Part shown: positions 1-6,881 of the stretch, in pieces
How the letters are laid out: every line of letters starts with the position of its first letter
Position numbering within the stretch: position 1 is the first letter of the stretch
DNA from: Bradyrhizobiaceae bacterium
GTDB taxonomy: Bacteria; Pseudomonadota; Alphaproteobacteria; Rhizobiales; Xanthobacteraceae
Direction of reading: 5' to 3'
Length of the DNA: 9,251 nt
NCBI GenBank assembly: GCA_016793685.1
Contig: JAEULX010000196.1
Span: forward strand, 1-9,251
Notes under the pieces: model-generated
Told to the model about the DNA's origin: nothing
Databases searched by the model: none
Seen by the model: the letters and a program-made list of their open reading frames with translations, nothing else
Position numbers and translations under genes: made by a program

Positions 1-186
1 GAGACTTGCGCGCTCAGCCTCCAGCGGCAGGACGCGCAGCCCTTCGCGCGCGATGGCCTCGCCGTGCTGGCGGATGCGCGTCGCAACGGCGACGTCGAAG
101 CCCGCCGCCTGCGCCGCCCGCGCCATCGGCAAGAAATGGGACACGAAAAACCAGTCCTCGGTCACCACGAAGAGAAGCTTGGGCAT
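1..186 (-). CDS. Glycosyltransferase, GT4-type, N-terminal fragment
   Basis: The first 62 residues of a protein that continues past the left edge. It begins MPKLLFVVTEDWFFVSHFLP and continues with an Ala-rich helix, then AGFDVAVAT, and an EGLRVLPLE strand. This is the beta-alpha-beta start of the acceptor-binding Rossmann domain of GT-B glycosyltransferases (GT4/GT1 style), where the early V(T/S)EDW-F-SH-LP stretch is common in lipopolysaccharide or exopolysaccharide transferases. The ATG at 184-186 is the only sensible start, although no strong Shine-Dalgarno precedes it. The catalytic C-terminal domain with the EX7E motif lies outside the window, so donor and acceptor cannot be inferred. 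It is separated from the next minus-strand gene by about 214 nt, so it probably has its own promoter. Seen: the N-terminal fold signature. Inferred: envelope polysaccharide synthesis in the cytoplasm. Confidence 0.8.
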   Translation of the reverse strand, partial: MPKLLFVVTEDWFFVSHFLPMARAAQAAGFDVAVATRIRQHGEAIAREGLRVLPLEAERASL

Positions 187-371
187 GAAAAATGTGACCG
201 GCGTTCCGGCGCTTGTTCACTGCGATCGGCACGATGACGCGCGCGGTGAGCATAAAACAGTTTCCGGCGCAGGAAAAACCGCTTGTCGCGGCCGGCGGCG
301 CTCCATCCGCGCGCGATCCCGCGACACGTTGAGCGAAGGCGTCTTATTCCGGGCGAGCACCCCTTGACCGC
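187..371. other. Intergenic region upstream of the glycosyltransferase
   Basis: About 185 nt lie between the glycosyltransferase start and the hairpin that closes the upstream operon. No convincing ORF is present; the open frames here are out of register with any recognisable protein. On the minus strand a TATGCT element lies near 246-251, but the hexamer 17 nt upstream matches TTGACA poorly. A promoter for the glycosyltransferase is expected here, but I cannot place it firmly. Confidence 0.4.
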
Positions 372-400
372 GCCGCATGCGAGGGCTCCTCGGTCGCGGC
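372..400 (-). terminator. Two-tier GC hairpin directly after the last stop of the tct operon
   Basis: Read on the minus strand, the bases right after the TGA at 401-403 form a nested hairpin. An outer stem GCCGC (396-400) pairs with GCGGC (372-376). Inside it is a 3x3 internal loop, then an inner stem CGAGG (388-392) with CCTCG (380-384) around a 3-nt loop. The symmetry and its position abutting the stop codon suggest an end-of-operon structure. No T-run follows, so it is not a textbook intrinsic terminator; it could be a Rho-assisted terminator or an mRNA 3'-end stabiliser. Confidence 0.4.
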
Positions 401-604
401 TCAGCCCGCGGTTCGCTTATGGTGTTCGTGGAGAAAGAGGGCGAGTTCTTCGCGCAGACTTTCGTCGCGCTCGCCCTCGTGGCCGAGCATAACTGCCCGC
501 TCGAACAGGTCATGCTGCACCTGCTGGGGCAGATCGCTCCATGCGGCGATGGCGGCACGCCCGAGAATGCGTGAATACCTTTCGATCTGATCGCCTGCAT
601 TCAT
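401..604 (-). CDS. Small hypothetical protein, 67 aa, helix-rich
   Basis: A 67-residue protein beginning MNAGDQIERYSRILGR and ending LALFLHEHHKRTAG. I do not recognise a named family, but the pattern (IERYSR, WSDLPQ, a His/Asp/Leu-Phe-Glu stretch, then a charged helix ending FLHEHH) resembles small uncharacterised proteins I associate with Bradyrhizobium relatives. It has no signal peptide, no membrane segment and no Cys, and looks like a soluble two- or three-helix protein. The ATG at 602-604 is preceded by GGGAG with about 6 nt spacing, which supports this start. It lies 68 nt downstream of the TctA stop on the same strand and is probably co-transcribed. The C-terminal HEHH could bind metal, but that is speculation. 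Function unknown. Confidence 0.7.
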   Translation of the reverse strand: MNAGDQIERYSRILGRAAIAAWSDLPQQVQHDLFERAVMLGHEGERDESLREELALFLHEHHKRTAG

Positions 605-672
605 CCTCGGCTCCCGTCCTTGTTCCTGGAAGAGATACAGTATGGCGGGCTCGCCCCCGATCAAGCACAGAA

Positions 673-2172
673 TCAATCTTCCTCGGCACGGAAGCGGCTC
701 AAGCCCTTGAGCACGAACGGCGCGATCAGAGCGAGGAGCGCAAGCGCCAACAGCGTCGCGGCGAACGGACTTTGCACCAACACCATGGGATCGCCGAGGC
801 TGATCGAGAGCGCGCGGCGCAGTTGGCTTTCGGCAACCGGGCCGAGGATGAGGCCGACCACCACAGGCGCGATCGGATAATCGTAGCGCCGCATCAGAAA
901 TCCGAGCACGCCGAAGGCCGCGAGCATGGTCAGTTCGACCACCGACGGCTTGGCGGCGATCGTGCCCATCGTCGCGAACACCAGAATGCCGGCATAGAGC
1001 CAGGGCTGAGGAATAGCGAGCAAGCGCACCCACAGCCCGACCAGCGGCAGGTTGAGCACCAGCAGCATTCCGTTGGCGATGAACAGGCTCGCGATCAGAC
1101 CCCAGACGAGATCGGGGCGCTCGGCAAACAAGAGAGGGCCGGGATTGAGGCCGTATTGCTGGAAGCCGGCGAGCATCATCGCCGCCGTCGCCGAGGTCGG
1201 CAGGCCGAGGGTCAGAAGCGGCGCCAGCGTTCCCGCCGCCGAAGCGTTGTTGGCGGCTTCGGGGCCGGCGACCCCTTCGATCGCCCCCTTGCCGAATTCG
1301 TCGGGATATTGGCACAGCCGGCGCTCCACCGCGTAGGACAGAAACGTCGGAATTTCGGCCCCGCCCGCCGGCAGCGCACCGATCGGGAAGCCGAACAGGG
1401 CGCCGCGGAGCCACGGCTTCCACGAGCGCCGCCAGTCTTCGCGTGTCATCCACAGGGAGCCGCGCACTTTCTCGAGCTGTTCGGGTTCGTGGCGGCGGCG
1501 CGAAGCGACGTACAGCGCCTCGCCGACGGCGAACAGGCCGACGGCAAGCGTCGTCACCTCGACGCCGTCGAGCAGTTCGGGCACCCCGAAGGTAAGCCGC
1601 GCCTGACCCGTCAGTTTGTCGATGCCGATGAGGCCGAGCACCAAGCCGACAAACAGGCTCGTCAACCCGCGCACCGGGGAGTCGCCGAATGTCGCCGACA
1701 CCGTCACGAAGGCAAGGCACATCAGCGCAAAATAATCCTCGGGGCCGAATTTCACGGCGATCTCGACCAGCCACGGCGCAAGAAAGGCAAGGCCGAGAGT
1801 CGCGATGGTGCCGGCGACGAACGAGCCGATCGCCGCAGTGGCGAGCGCCGGCCCGCCGCGGCCCGCCTTCGCCATCTTGTTGCCCTCGAGCGCCGTCGCC
1901 ATCGACGCGCTTTCGCCCGGCGTATTGATGAGGATCGCCGTGGTCGAGCCCCCATACATGCCGCCGTAATAGATGCCGGCGAACATGATGAGCGAGCCTC
2001 CGGGATCGAGCTTGTAGGTCACCGGCAGCAGCAGCGCCACGGTGAGCGCAGGGCCGATCCCGGGCAACACGCCGACGGCGGTTCCGAGGAAAACTCCGAT
2101 CAGGGCATAGAGCAGGTTCGCCGGCTGCAGCGCGACCGCCATCCCATGCGCGAGCGGAAGTAGCGCGTCCAC
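673..2172 (-). CDS. tctA: TctA-family tripartite tricarboxylate transporter large permease
   Basis: The 499-residue, highly hydrophobic inner-membrane subunit of a TTT transporter, which uses an ion gradient to import carboxylates delivered by a periplasmic binding protein. Family signatures are all present: GVLPGIGP near residues 34-41, the YGGMYGGSTTAILINTPG block at 69-86, and its pseudo-symmetric partner in the second half, GALPAGGAEIPTFLSY at 265-280, followed by EGVAGPEAANNASAAG and LLTLGLPTSATAAMMLAG up to about 336. Length is normal for TctA (about 500 aa). The start is a GTG at 2170-2172, with GAGGGG a few bases upstream and 7 nt after the TctB stop; an in-frame ATG at residue 11 is the alternative. 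Co-transcribed with tctB and tctC. Substrate is not deducible from sequence. The symbol denotes the family, not proven citrate transport. Confidence 0.96.
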   Translation of the reverse strand: MDALLPLAHGMAVALQPANLLYALIGVFLGTAVGVLPGIGPALTVALLLPVTYKLDPGGSLIMFAGIYYGGMYGGSTTAILINTPGESASMATALEGNKMAKAGRGGPALATAAIGSFVAGTIATLGLAFLAPWLVEIAVKFGPEDYFALMCLAFVTVSATFGDSPVRGLTSLFVGLVLGLIGIDKLTGQARLTFGVPELLDGVEVTTLAVGLFAVGEALYVASRRRHEPEQLEKVRGSLWMTREDWRRSWKPWLRGALFGFPIGALPAGGAEIPTFLSYAVERRLCQYPDEFGKGAIEGVAGPEAANNASAAGTLAPLLTLGLPTSATAAMMLAGFQQYGLNPGPLLFAERPDLVWGLIASLFIANGMLLVLNLPLVGLWVRLLAIPQPWLYAGILVFATMGTIAAKPSVVELTMLAAFGVLGFLMRRYDYPIAPVVVGLILGPVAESQLRRALSISLGDPMVLVQSPFAATLLALALLALIAPFVLKGLSRFRAEED

Positions 2173-2179
2173 CGGCCCC

Positions 2180-2659
2180 TCACAGCAACCGTTCGATCGG
2201 TCCCTCGGGCAGCGCGAGGGTGAGAACCTTGTCGAACAGCAGGAAGATCACAAGCCCGAGCGCAGCGCCGATGGCGAGGTCGGTCAACGGCGCGCGCCGG
2301 CCGAATGCGGTCGAGGTTGCAGCAAACAGGATCGCGGCCGCCGGGATGAACCCGCCGCCGAAAGCGATCAGTGCGATGAGCGCGGCAAGGCCGGCAAGGA
2401 TGAGCAGAACCGCCATCGGATCGATGCTCTCGCGCGCAGGCGCTGCGCCGGAAACCGCGATGACCAGGTTGCCGATGGCCAGCAAGACGAGCCCGGCGGC
2501 GATCGCGTAGGGGATGGCCTTCGGCCCGACGCCATAGACGGACGTGATCCGCAGCGCTTCCGTATCCCACCAGATGACCGCGGCGACCGCGAGCAGGAGG
2601 CACGCGACCACGAGCCCGGCCGGGTCGAACCGAAGGAGCGTGCGCCGGTCGGGCGTCAC
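2180..2659 (-). CDS. tctB: TctB-family tripartite tricarboxylate transporter small permease
   Basis: A 159-residue small membrane subunit of the TTT transporter, which partners TctA in the inner membrane. Hydrophobic segments lie at roughly 13-31, 48-70, 82-100, 103-119 and 125-150. The YGVGPKAIPY stretch at 42-51, just before the second segment, is the typical TctB loop. The best start is GTG at 2657-2659, which overlaps the TctC stop by 4 nt (GTGA), indicating translational coupling. A longer open frame extends upstream, but that part is the antisense-like shadow of tctC and is Arg-rich, unlike a TctB N-terminus. Only a weak Shine-Dalgarno precedes the GTG, consistent with coupling. TctB sequences diverge strongly, so the call rests on size, topology, the loop motif and position between tctC and tctA. 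Confidence 0.9.
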   Translation of the reverse strand: MTPDRRTLLRFDPAGLVVACLLLAVAAVIWWDTEALRITSVYGVGPKAIPYAIAAGLVLLAIGNLVIAVSGAAPARESIDPMAVLLILAGLAALIALIAFGGGFIPAAAILFAATSTAFGRRAPLTDLAIGAALGLVIFLLFDKVLTLALPEGPIERLL

Positions 2660-3630
2660 GGCTTGATCAAGCCGATCGACGTGAGCACCGCCTTCACGCG
2701 TGTCTGCTCCTCGCGCAGAAATGCGGCGAAGGCGTCGCCCGCCAGAAGATCGTCTTCCCAACCCTTTTGCTTGAGCAGATCCAGCCACGCGGACGATTTC
2801 GCCATCCGCTCGATCAGCGCGATCAAGTCGGCGCGTTGCTCGGGCGTGATGCCCGGGGGCGCGACGACCGAGCGCCAATTGGCGATCACGAGGTCGACGC
2901 CCTGCTCCCGCAAGGTCGGCGTGTCGTTGCCCGGCAGGCGCTGCGCCGAGGTGACGCCGATCGCGCGCAGCTTGCCGGCCTTGATCTGGCCCTCATACTC
3001 GCCCCAGCCGGAAATCCCCGCCGTGACCTTTCCGCCGAGCACGGCGGCAAGCGACTCGCCGCCGCCGGAGAATGGAATGTAGTTGACCTTGCTGGGGTCG
3101 CCTCCGGCCTTCTCGACGAACAGCGCCGCGGTGATGTGATCGACGCCGCCCGCCGAACCGCCCGCCCAAGTGACCTTCGCGACGTCGGCCTTCACCGCCG
3201 CGGCGAGCTCCTGGGCGTTCTTGATCGACGAACTCGCAGGCACGACAATCACCAGCGCTTCCGCAGTCAATCGCGCGATCGGCGTGGTTTGGTCGAGCGT
3301 CACCGGGGAACGGTTGGCGAGCAGCGCCCCCACCATCACCAAACCGTTGACCATGAGCTGGTGCGGGTCGCCTTTCGAAGTCGTGACGAACTGCGCGATG
3401 CCGACGCTGCCCCCGGCCCCGGTCACGTTGTAGACCTGAACGCTCTTTGCGAGCCCTTCGGCGACGAGCGCCTGCTGCATCGCGCGGGCCGTCTGGTTCC
3501 ACCCGCCGCCGGGCGCAGCCGGCGCCATGATCTTCAGATCATTTTGCGCCAAGGCCTCGCCTGCGCAGCCGGCGACAGCCACCGTCGCCGCCAACAAGAT
3601 AGCGATCACGGCCTTCGACCATGTCGACAT
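2656..3630 (-). CDS. tctC: TctC/Bug-family periplasmic tricarboxylate-binding protein
   Basis: A 324-residue extracytoplasmic solute receptor for the TTT transporter. An N-terminal export signal (Lys6, hydrophobic 7-20) is followed by two possible processing sites: a lipobox-like VAGC at 19-22 and a signal-peptidase-I-type ALA at 26-28. Bug-fold features follow: LKIMAPAAPGGGWNQTAR (first ligand loop), VTGAGGSVGI, the GGSAGGVDH loop, IPFSGGGESLAAVLGG and GKLRAIGVTSAQR, the typical TctC domain-2 signature. The ATG at 3628-3630 has GGAGGG about 6 nt upstream, better than the 34-residue upstream extension in the same frame. First gene of the operon. The substrate is probably a carboxylate, but Bug receptors are too diverse for a specific call. 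The 91-nt leader holds an imperfect inverted repeat around 3643-3679 and no clear sigma70 promoter. Confidence 0.95.
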   Translation of the reverse strand: MSTWSKAVIAILLAATVAVAGCAGEALAQNDLKIMAPAAPGGGWNQTARAMQQALVAEGLAKSVQVYNVTGAGGSVGIAQFVTTSKGDPHQLMVNGLVMVGALLANRSPVTLDQTTPIARLTAEALVIVVPASSSIKNAQELAAAVKADVAKVTWAGGSAGGVDHITAALFVEKAGGDPSKVNYIPFSGGGESLAAVLGGKVTAGISGWGEYEGQIKAGKLRAIGVTSAQRLPGNDTPTLREQGVDLVIANWRSVVAPPGITPEQRADLIALIERMAKSSAWLDLLKQKGWEDDLLAGDAFAAFLREEQTRVKAVLTSIGLIKP

Positions 3631-3721
3631 ACGTTCCCTCCACCGCGCGGTCCCCTGTTCGCGCCCTACGCGACCGCGGCCCACTCTAGCATCAAAAGAA
3701 CTGAAAAGAGCGAGCCCCGCG

Positions 3722-4309
3722 TCAGCCGGCAAAGCCGCCTGCGGCGAGGAACGCCTGCTCCTCCGGCGTCGTCGCGCGCCCGAGCGCGGCGTTGCGGTGA
3801 GGAAAGCGGCCGAAGCGGCGAATGATATCAGCGGGGATCAATGCGTGCCTCGCGCCCTCGGGATCATCGGCGTCGCGGCAGAGGCGGATGCAACGCTCCT
3901 GATCGCCGAGATGTTCCGAATGCATGAAGGGCAGATAGAAAAAGCGCCGCTCCGGCACGGCGAAAGCGCGGTCGAATTCACGCGCAATCGCGCGCGCGGC
4001 AACCCCGCGCGCGAGCGGATCGGCGGCGAACGCGTGCGCCGTGCCGCGGAACATGTTGCGCGGAAACTGGTCGAGCACGAGGATGAGGGCGAGCGCGCCT
4101 TCCGCCGTCTGCTCCCATGCGGACAGGCCGCCGGCTATGGCCCTCCGGTGGGTCGACAGATACCGACGGCGTATGGCTGCATCGAGCTCCGCGTCGCGCG
4201 TGAAGCATTTGTCGGGGCCGAGCGCGCGCCAGAACGCCAGCACCTCCGCCGGCTCGGCGATTTGCGATTGCGTCACACGCGCCTCGCTCACAGCCGCACC
4301 TCGCCGCAT
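3722..4309 (-). CDS. DUF924 family protein
   Basis: A 195-residue soluble protein of the DUF924 family (PF06041), found in many proteobacteria and fungi, with an all-helical, TPR-like fold and no established biochemical role. Hallmarks are EVLAFWRALGPDKCF near 22-36, LDQFPRNMFRG at 79-89, FFYLPFMHSE at 123-132 and FGRFPHRN at 166-173. Length is typical. The ATG at 4307-4309 starts 2 nt after the CobW stop, which favours termination-reinitiation. A GTG at 4291 (residue 7) has a better-spaced GAGG upstream and is a credible alternative. Last gene of the carboxypeptidase-CobW operon; 91 nt separate its stop from the tctC start on the same strand, so tctC may receive some read-through. Nothing in the sequence links it mechanistically to the neighbours. 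Confidence 0.9.
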   Translation of the reverse strand: MRRGAAVSEARVTQSQIAEPAEVLAFWRALGPDKCFTRDAELDAAIRRRYLSTHRRAIAGGLSAWEQTAEGALALILVLDQFPRNMFRGTAHAFAADPLARGVAARAIAREFDRAFAVPERRFFYLPFMHSEHLGDQERCIRLCRDADDPEGARHALIPADIIRRFGRFPHRNAALGRATTPEEQAFLAAGGFAG

Positions 4310-4311
4310 GC

Positions 4312-5487
4312 CTATCGGTCGGCGCCGCCGAACGGCGTCAGCGGATTCTCGACAAGCGCCGCGCGATCCGGTCGGTCCGGCGCAGCCGCGGACAGGAACG
4401 CATGAAACAGTTCCCTGACCTTCGGCTCCGCGGCGGCGCGAACGATGAACACGAGGCGCGTGCGCCGATCGTCGTCGGGCCAGCGCGCGAGGCGCGCCGG
4501 CGGGTGCAGGAGATGCTGAATCCCGTGAACCACCAGCGGCGTTTCTGGCTCCTCGCTGAGCTTGACCACGCCCTTGAGGCGAAGAAGGTCGGGTCCGTGC
4601 ACCGAGCGCAGCAATTCCAGGAACATGTCGACGGCGGAGGCGGGAAGCGCCGCCTCGGTCGCAAGGCTGAACGCGCGAATGTCGTCGCCGTGCCGGTTCA
4701 CGTCATGGGCATGTGCATGTTGGTGGTGGTGATGATGGTCGTGATGGTGATCATGGTGTTGATCCGGCTTGGCATAGGCTTCCTCCGCCAGCCAGCGCTT
4801 CACGTCGGCGGTCTTGGTCGCCGGATCGTACAAGCCGCAATCCAGCAGCCGTGCGGGCTGTGCCTCGCCGCGCGCGGCGTCGAGGCGCGGCGCAGCGGGA
4901 TTGAGAGCAGACAGCCGGGCGTGCAGCCGCTCGAGCGCAGCCTGCCGGTCCGCGGTTTCCAGGAGATCGGTCTTGGTGAGCACGAGGCGGTCGGCGACGG
5001 CCGCCTGCTTGACCGACTCGGGATGCGCATCGAGCGTCGCCATCGCATTGACCGCATCGATCACCGTGACGACGCCATCGAGCCGGAAGCGCATGAGCAG
5101 ATAGGGATGCGCCATGGTCGTGTGGAGAATCGGCGCGGGATCGGCAAGGCCCGTCGTCTCCACCACGACGCGGCGAAAGGCGACGCGGCCGTTGTCGAGA
5201 TCGCGCAGCAGTTTTTCGAGCGCGGTGACGAGGTCCCCGCGCATGGTGCAGCACAGGCAGCCGGTGGTGAGCATGACGAGACCGTCATCGCGCACATGCT
5301 CGATCAGCAGATGGTCGAGGCCGATCTCGCCGAACTCGTTGATGAGGACCGCGGCGTCGGCGAGCGCCGGATCGCGGACCAGCCGGTTGAGCAGCGTCGT
5401 CTTGCCCGCTCCGAGAAAGCCGGTGAGTACGGTCAGCGGAATCGGCGCGACCGGCCCCAGCGAGGGGGCGTCGCCGGCTTCCCTCAT
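4312..5487 (-). CDS. CobW/COG0523 family GTPase with His-rich loop
   Basis: A 391-residue G3E-family GTPase, a metallochaperone class that transfers zinc or cobalt. Visible motifs are Walker A GFLGAGKTTLLN at 23-34, NEFGEIGLDH at 50-59 (switch region), the metal-binding CLCC at 77-80 within TTGCLCCTMRGD, VVVETTGLADPAP at 107-119, and guanine-specificity TKTD at 171-174. A His/Asp-rich stretch at about 243-261 links it to the C-terminal CobW_C domain, which ends near 370. The ATG at 5485-5487 overlaps the upstream carboxypeptidase stop by 4 nt (ATGA), so translation is likely coupled; no independent strong Shine-Dalgarno is present. No cobalamin genes are nearby, which argues against the CobW role proper and for a general zinc-type chaperone. 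I saw no Zur-like operator. Subfamily and client protein are unknown. Confidence 0.95.
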   Translation of the reverse strand: MREAGDAPSLGPVAPIPLTVLTGFLGAGKTTLLNRLVRDPALADAAVLINEFGEIGLDHLLIEHVRDDGLVMLTTGCLCCTMRGDLVTALEKLLRDLDNGRVAFRRVVVETTGLADPAPILHTTMAHPYLLMRFRLDGVVTVIDAVNAMATLDAHPESVKQAAVADRLVLTKTDLLETADRQAALERLHARLSALNPAAPRLDAARGEAQPARLLDCGLYDPATKTADVKRWLAEEAYAKPDQHHDHHHDHHHHHQHAHAHDVNRHGDDIRAFSLATEAALPASAVDMFLELLRSVHGPDLLRLKGVVKLSEEPETPLVVHGIQHLLHPPARLARWPDDDRRTRLVFIVRAAAEPKVRELFHAFLSAAAPDRPDRAALVENPLTPFGGADR

Positions 5488-6839
5488 TGCACTGGCGGCT
5501 TTGCGGCGGTGACTGCTGGCTTGGGCTTGTTCGCGGCCGGCTTGCTGGCGGCCGGCTTGCTGGTGGCCGGCTTGGCGGCAGCCGGCTTGGCGGCGGTCGC
5601 AGCAGCCGGCTTGCTGGCGGCCGGCTTGGCGGCAGTCGCAGCGGGCGGCTTGCTGGCGATTGCGGCGGGCGGCGGCTTGCGGCGCTTGACGACGACAGGC
5701 TTGGCCTCGCCCGGGGCCGTCACCGCAATGTCGCGCGGCGGCCGCTTCGGACCGATATAGACTTCGATCGGCGGGTCCGACGGAAGCGTTTCGGCGACGA
5801 GGCTCGATGGTTTGGGACCATACGCTTTCGCGCCGGAAAAGACCGACGCCAAACCCTGTTCGTCGCTGCCGGTCGCTTCATCCTCATCGGCCGCCTCGGC
5901 GGCGGGACGGCGGCGCTGCTTGCCGCACATCGCCTCGTGCAAATTGGGTGGCGCAGCGTTGATCGGCTGCAGCCCGTAGACCGTGCCCGAGGACGGCATG
6001 AGCCAATTCAGACCATTGCTGTTGAAGGCGGTCTCGAACATGTACGCCGCCTTGGCCGCCCGCACCGCCGAGGACGACGCCCCCAGCACCACTGCGACGA
6101 GCCGCCGGTTCCCGCGCGTTGCGGAGGCCACGACGTTGAATCCCGACGCGCAGATATAGCCCGTCTTCATCCCGTCCGCCCCCGGATAGCGGACGAGCAG
6201 CGAGTTCGTATTGCGGATGATGCGCTTGCCGAGCTTGATCGCGTGAATATTCCAGTAGCCGTTATACTCGGGGAACTCGACGAGAAGCGCGCGGGCCAGG
6301 ATCGCCATGTCGCGCGCCGAGGTGACCTGGTCGTCGGCCGGCAATCCGTTCGGGTTGACCCAGTTCGATTGGGTCATGCCCAGGCGCGCCGAGGCGCGGT
6401 TCATCTCGTCGGCGAACCGGTCGACGGAACCGGCGACGCCCTCGGCAAGCACCACGGCGATATCGTTCGCCGACCTGACCAGCATCATCTTGAGGGCATT
6501 GTCGACGGTGACCACCGTCCCGGTCTTGAACCCCATCTTGGTCGGCTGCTGCGCGGCCGCGTTCGGCGACACGGTGATCGGGCTGTCGAGCGTGATCCGC
6601 CCTTCCTTGACCGCGGAGAGCGTCACATAGGCGGTCATGAGCTTGGTCACCGAGGCCGGGTACCACGGATACGTGGCGTTCTCCGCCTTGAGCACCTTGC
6701 CGCTGTCAGCCTCGATCAGAAGCAGCGCCTCGCCCGCCGCATGCGCGGGCCCCAATCCTGCCGTCAACACAAGTCCGAGAGAAAAAACCGCGGCGGTAAG
6801 CGGAGAGGCAGGGTGCATGGGTCCGGTCCCGTTGATCAT
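5484..6839 (-). CDS. Serine-type D-Ala-D-Ala carboxypeptidase (S11) with Ala/Lys/Pro tail
   Basis: A 451-residue exported penicillin-binding protein of the peptidase S11 family, which trims the terminal D-Ala from peptidoglycan pentapeptides in the periplasm. The signal peptide spans about 1-34 (hydrophobic 13-30, cleavage after AHA). Catalytic motifs are complete: SVTK at 63-66 (nucleophile and general base), SAN at 123-125 and KTG at 225-227 within DGMKTGYICASGFN. The S11 domain ends near 290; an acidic linker and then a roughly 63-residue AKP/SKP repeat tail follow. The ATG at 6837-6839 has AAGGGG about 7 nt upstream. A GTG at 6875 (12 residues longer) and an ATG at 6818 are alternatives; all preserve the signal peptide. 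First gene of an operon with cobW and DUF924. It lacks a classic C-terminal amphipathic DacA anchor, so the basic tail may bind the wall or DNA-like polyanions (inference). Confidence 0.95.
   Translation of the reverse strand: MINGTGPMHPASPLTAAVFSLGLVLTAGLGPAHAAGEALLLIEADSGKVLKAENATYPWYPASVTKLMTAYVTLSAVKEGRITLDSPITVSPNAAAQQPTKMGFKTGTVVTVDNALKMMLVRSANDIAVVLAEGVAGSVDRFADEMNRASARLGMTQSNWVNPNGLPADDQVTSARDMAILARALLVEFPEYNGYWNIHAIKLGKRIIRNTNSLLVRYPGADGMKTGYICASGFNVVASATRGNRRLVAVVLGASSSAVRAAKAAYMFETAFNSNGLNWLMPSSGTVYGLQPINAAPPNLHEAMCGKQRRRPAAEAADEDEATGSDEQGLASVFSGAKAYGPKPSSLVAETLPSDPPIEVYIGPKRPPRDIAVTAPGEAKPVVVKRRKPPPAAIASKPPAATAAKPAASKPAAATAAKPAAAKPATSKPAASKPAANKPKPAVTAAKPPVQ
5487..5675 (-). repeat. 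Degenerate AKP/SKP-coding repeats at the carboxypeptidase C-terminus
   Basis: The last 63 codons of the carboxypeptidase gene are low complexity. They encode alternating KPAA, SKPA and TAAKP units, and at DNA level show repeated GGCCGGCTTG(C/G)(T/C)GGC cores on the plus strand. The tract is Ala/Lys/Pro-only apart from a few Thr, Ser, Asn, Val and Ile, resembling histone H1/AlgP-like basic tails. Such tracts are prone to slippage, so length probably varies between strains. Confidence 0.85.
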
Positions 6840-6858
6840 CGCTGCACCCCTTGATTCC

Positions 6859-6873
6859 GGGGCCTTGGGCCCC
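6859..6873 (-). other. Short GC hairpin in the carboxypeptidase leader
   Basis: GGGGCC at 6859-6864 and GGCCCC at 6868-6873 pair around a 3-nt loop. It sits about 20 nt upstream of the ATG at 6839 and immediately over the alternative GTG start at 6875. If that GTG were used, its ribosome site would overlap this stem, which mildly favours the ATG. Confidence 0.5.
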
Positions 6874-6881
6874 ACCCTACC

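Noticed and set aside
541..2163. 540-codon plus-strand open frame
   Set aside because: It is antisense to the clearly functional tctA gene. The translation is Arg/His/Glu/Gln-rich without motifs, as expected from the mirror frame of a high-GC3 gene.
2767..3825. 352-codon plus-strand open frame
   Set aside because: Antisense to tctC, which has a full Bug-family signature; the translation is Arg/Asp-rich and unrecognisable.
4402..6854. Two long plus-strand open frames opposite the CobW and carboxypeptidase genes
   Set aside because: Both are antisense shadows; the Gly/Ala-rich part simply reflects the AKP repeat read in reverse.
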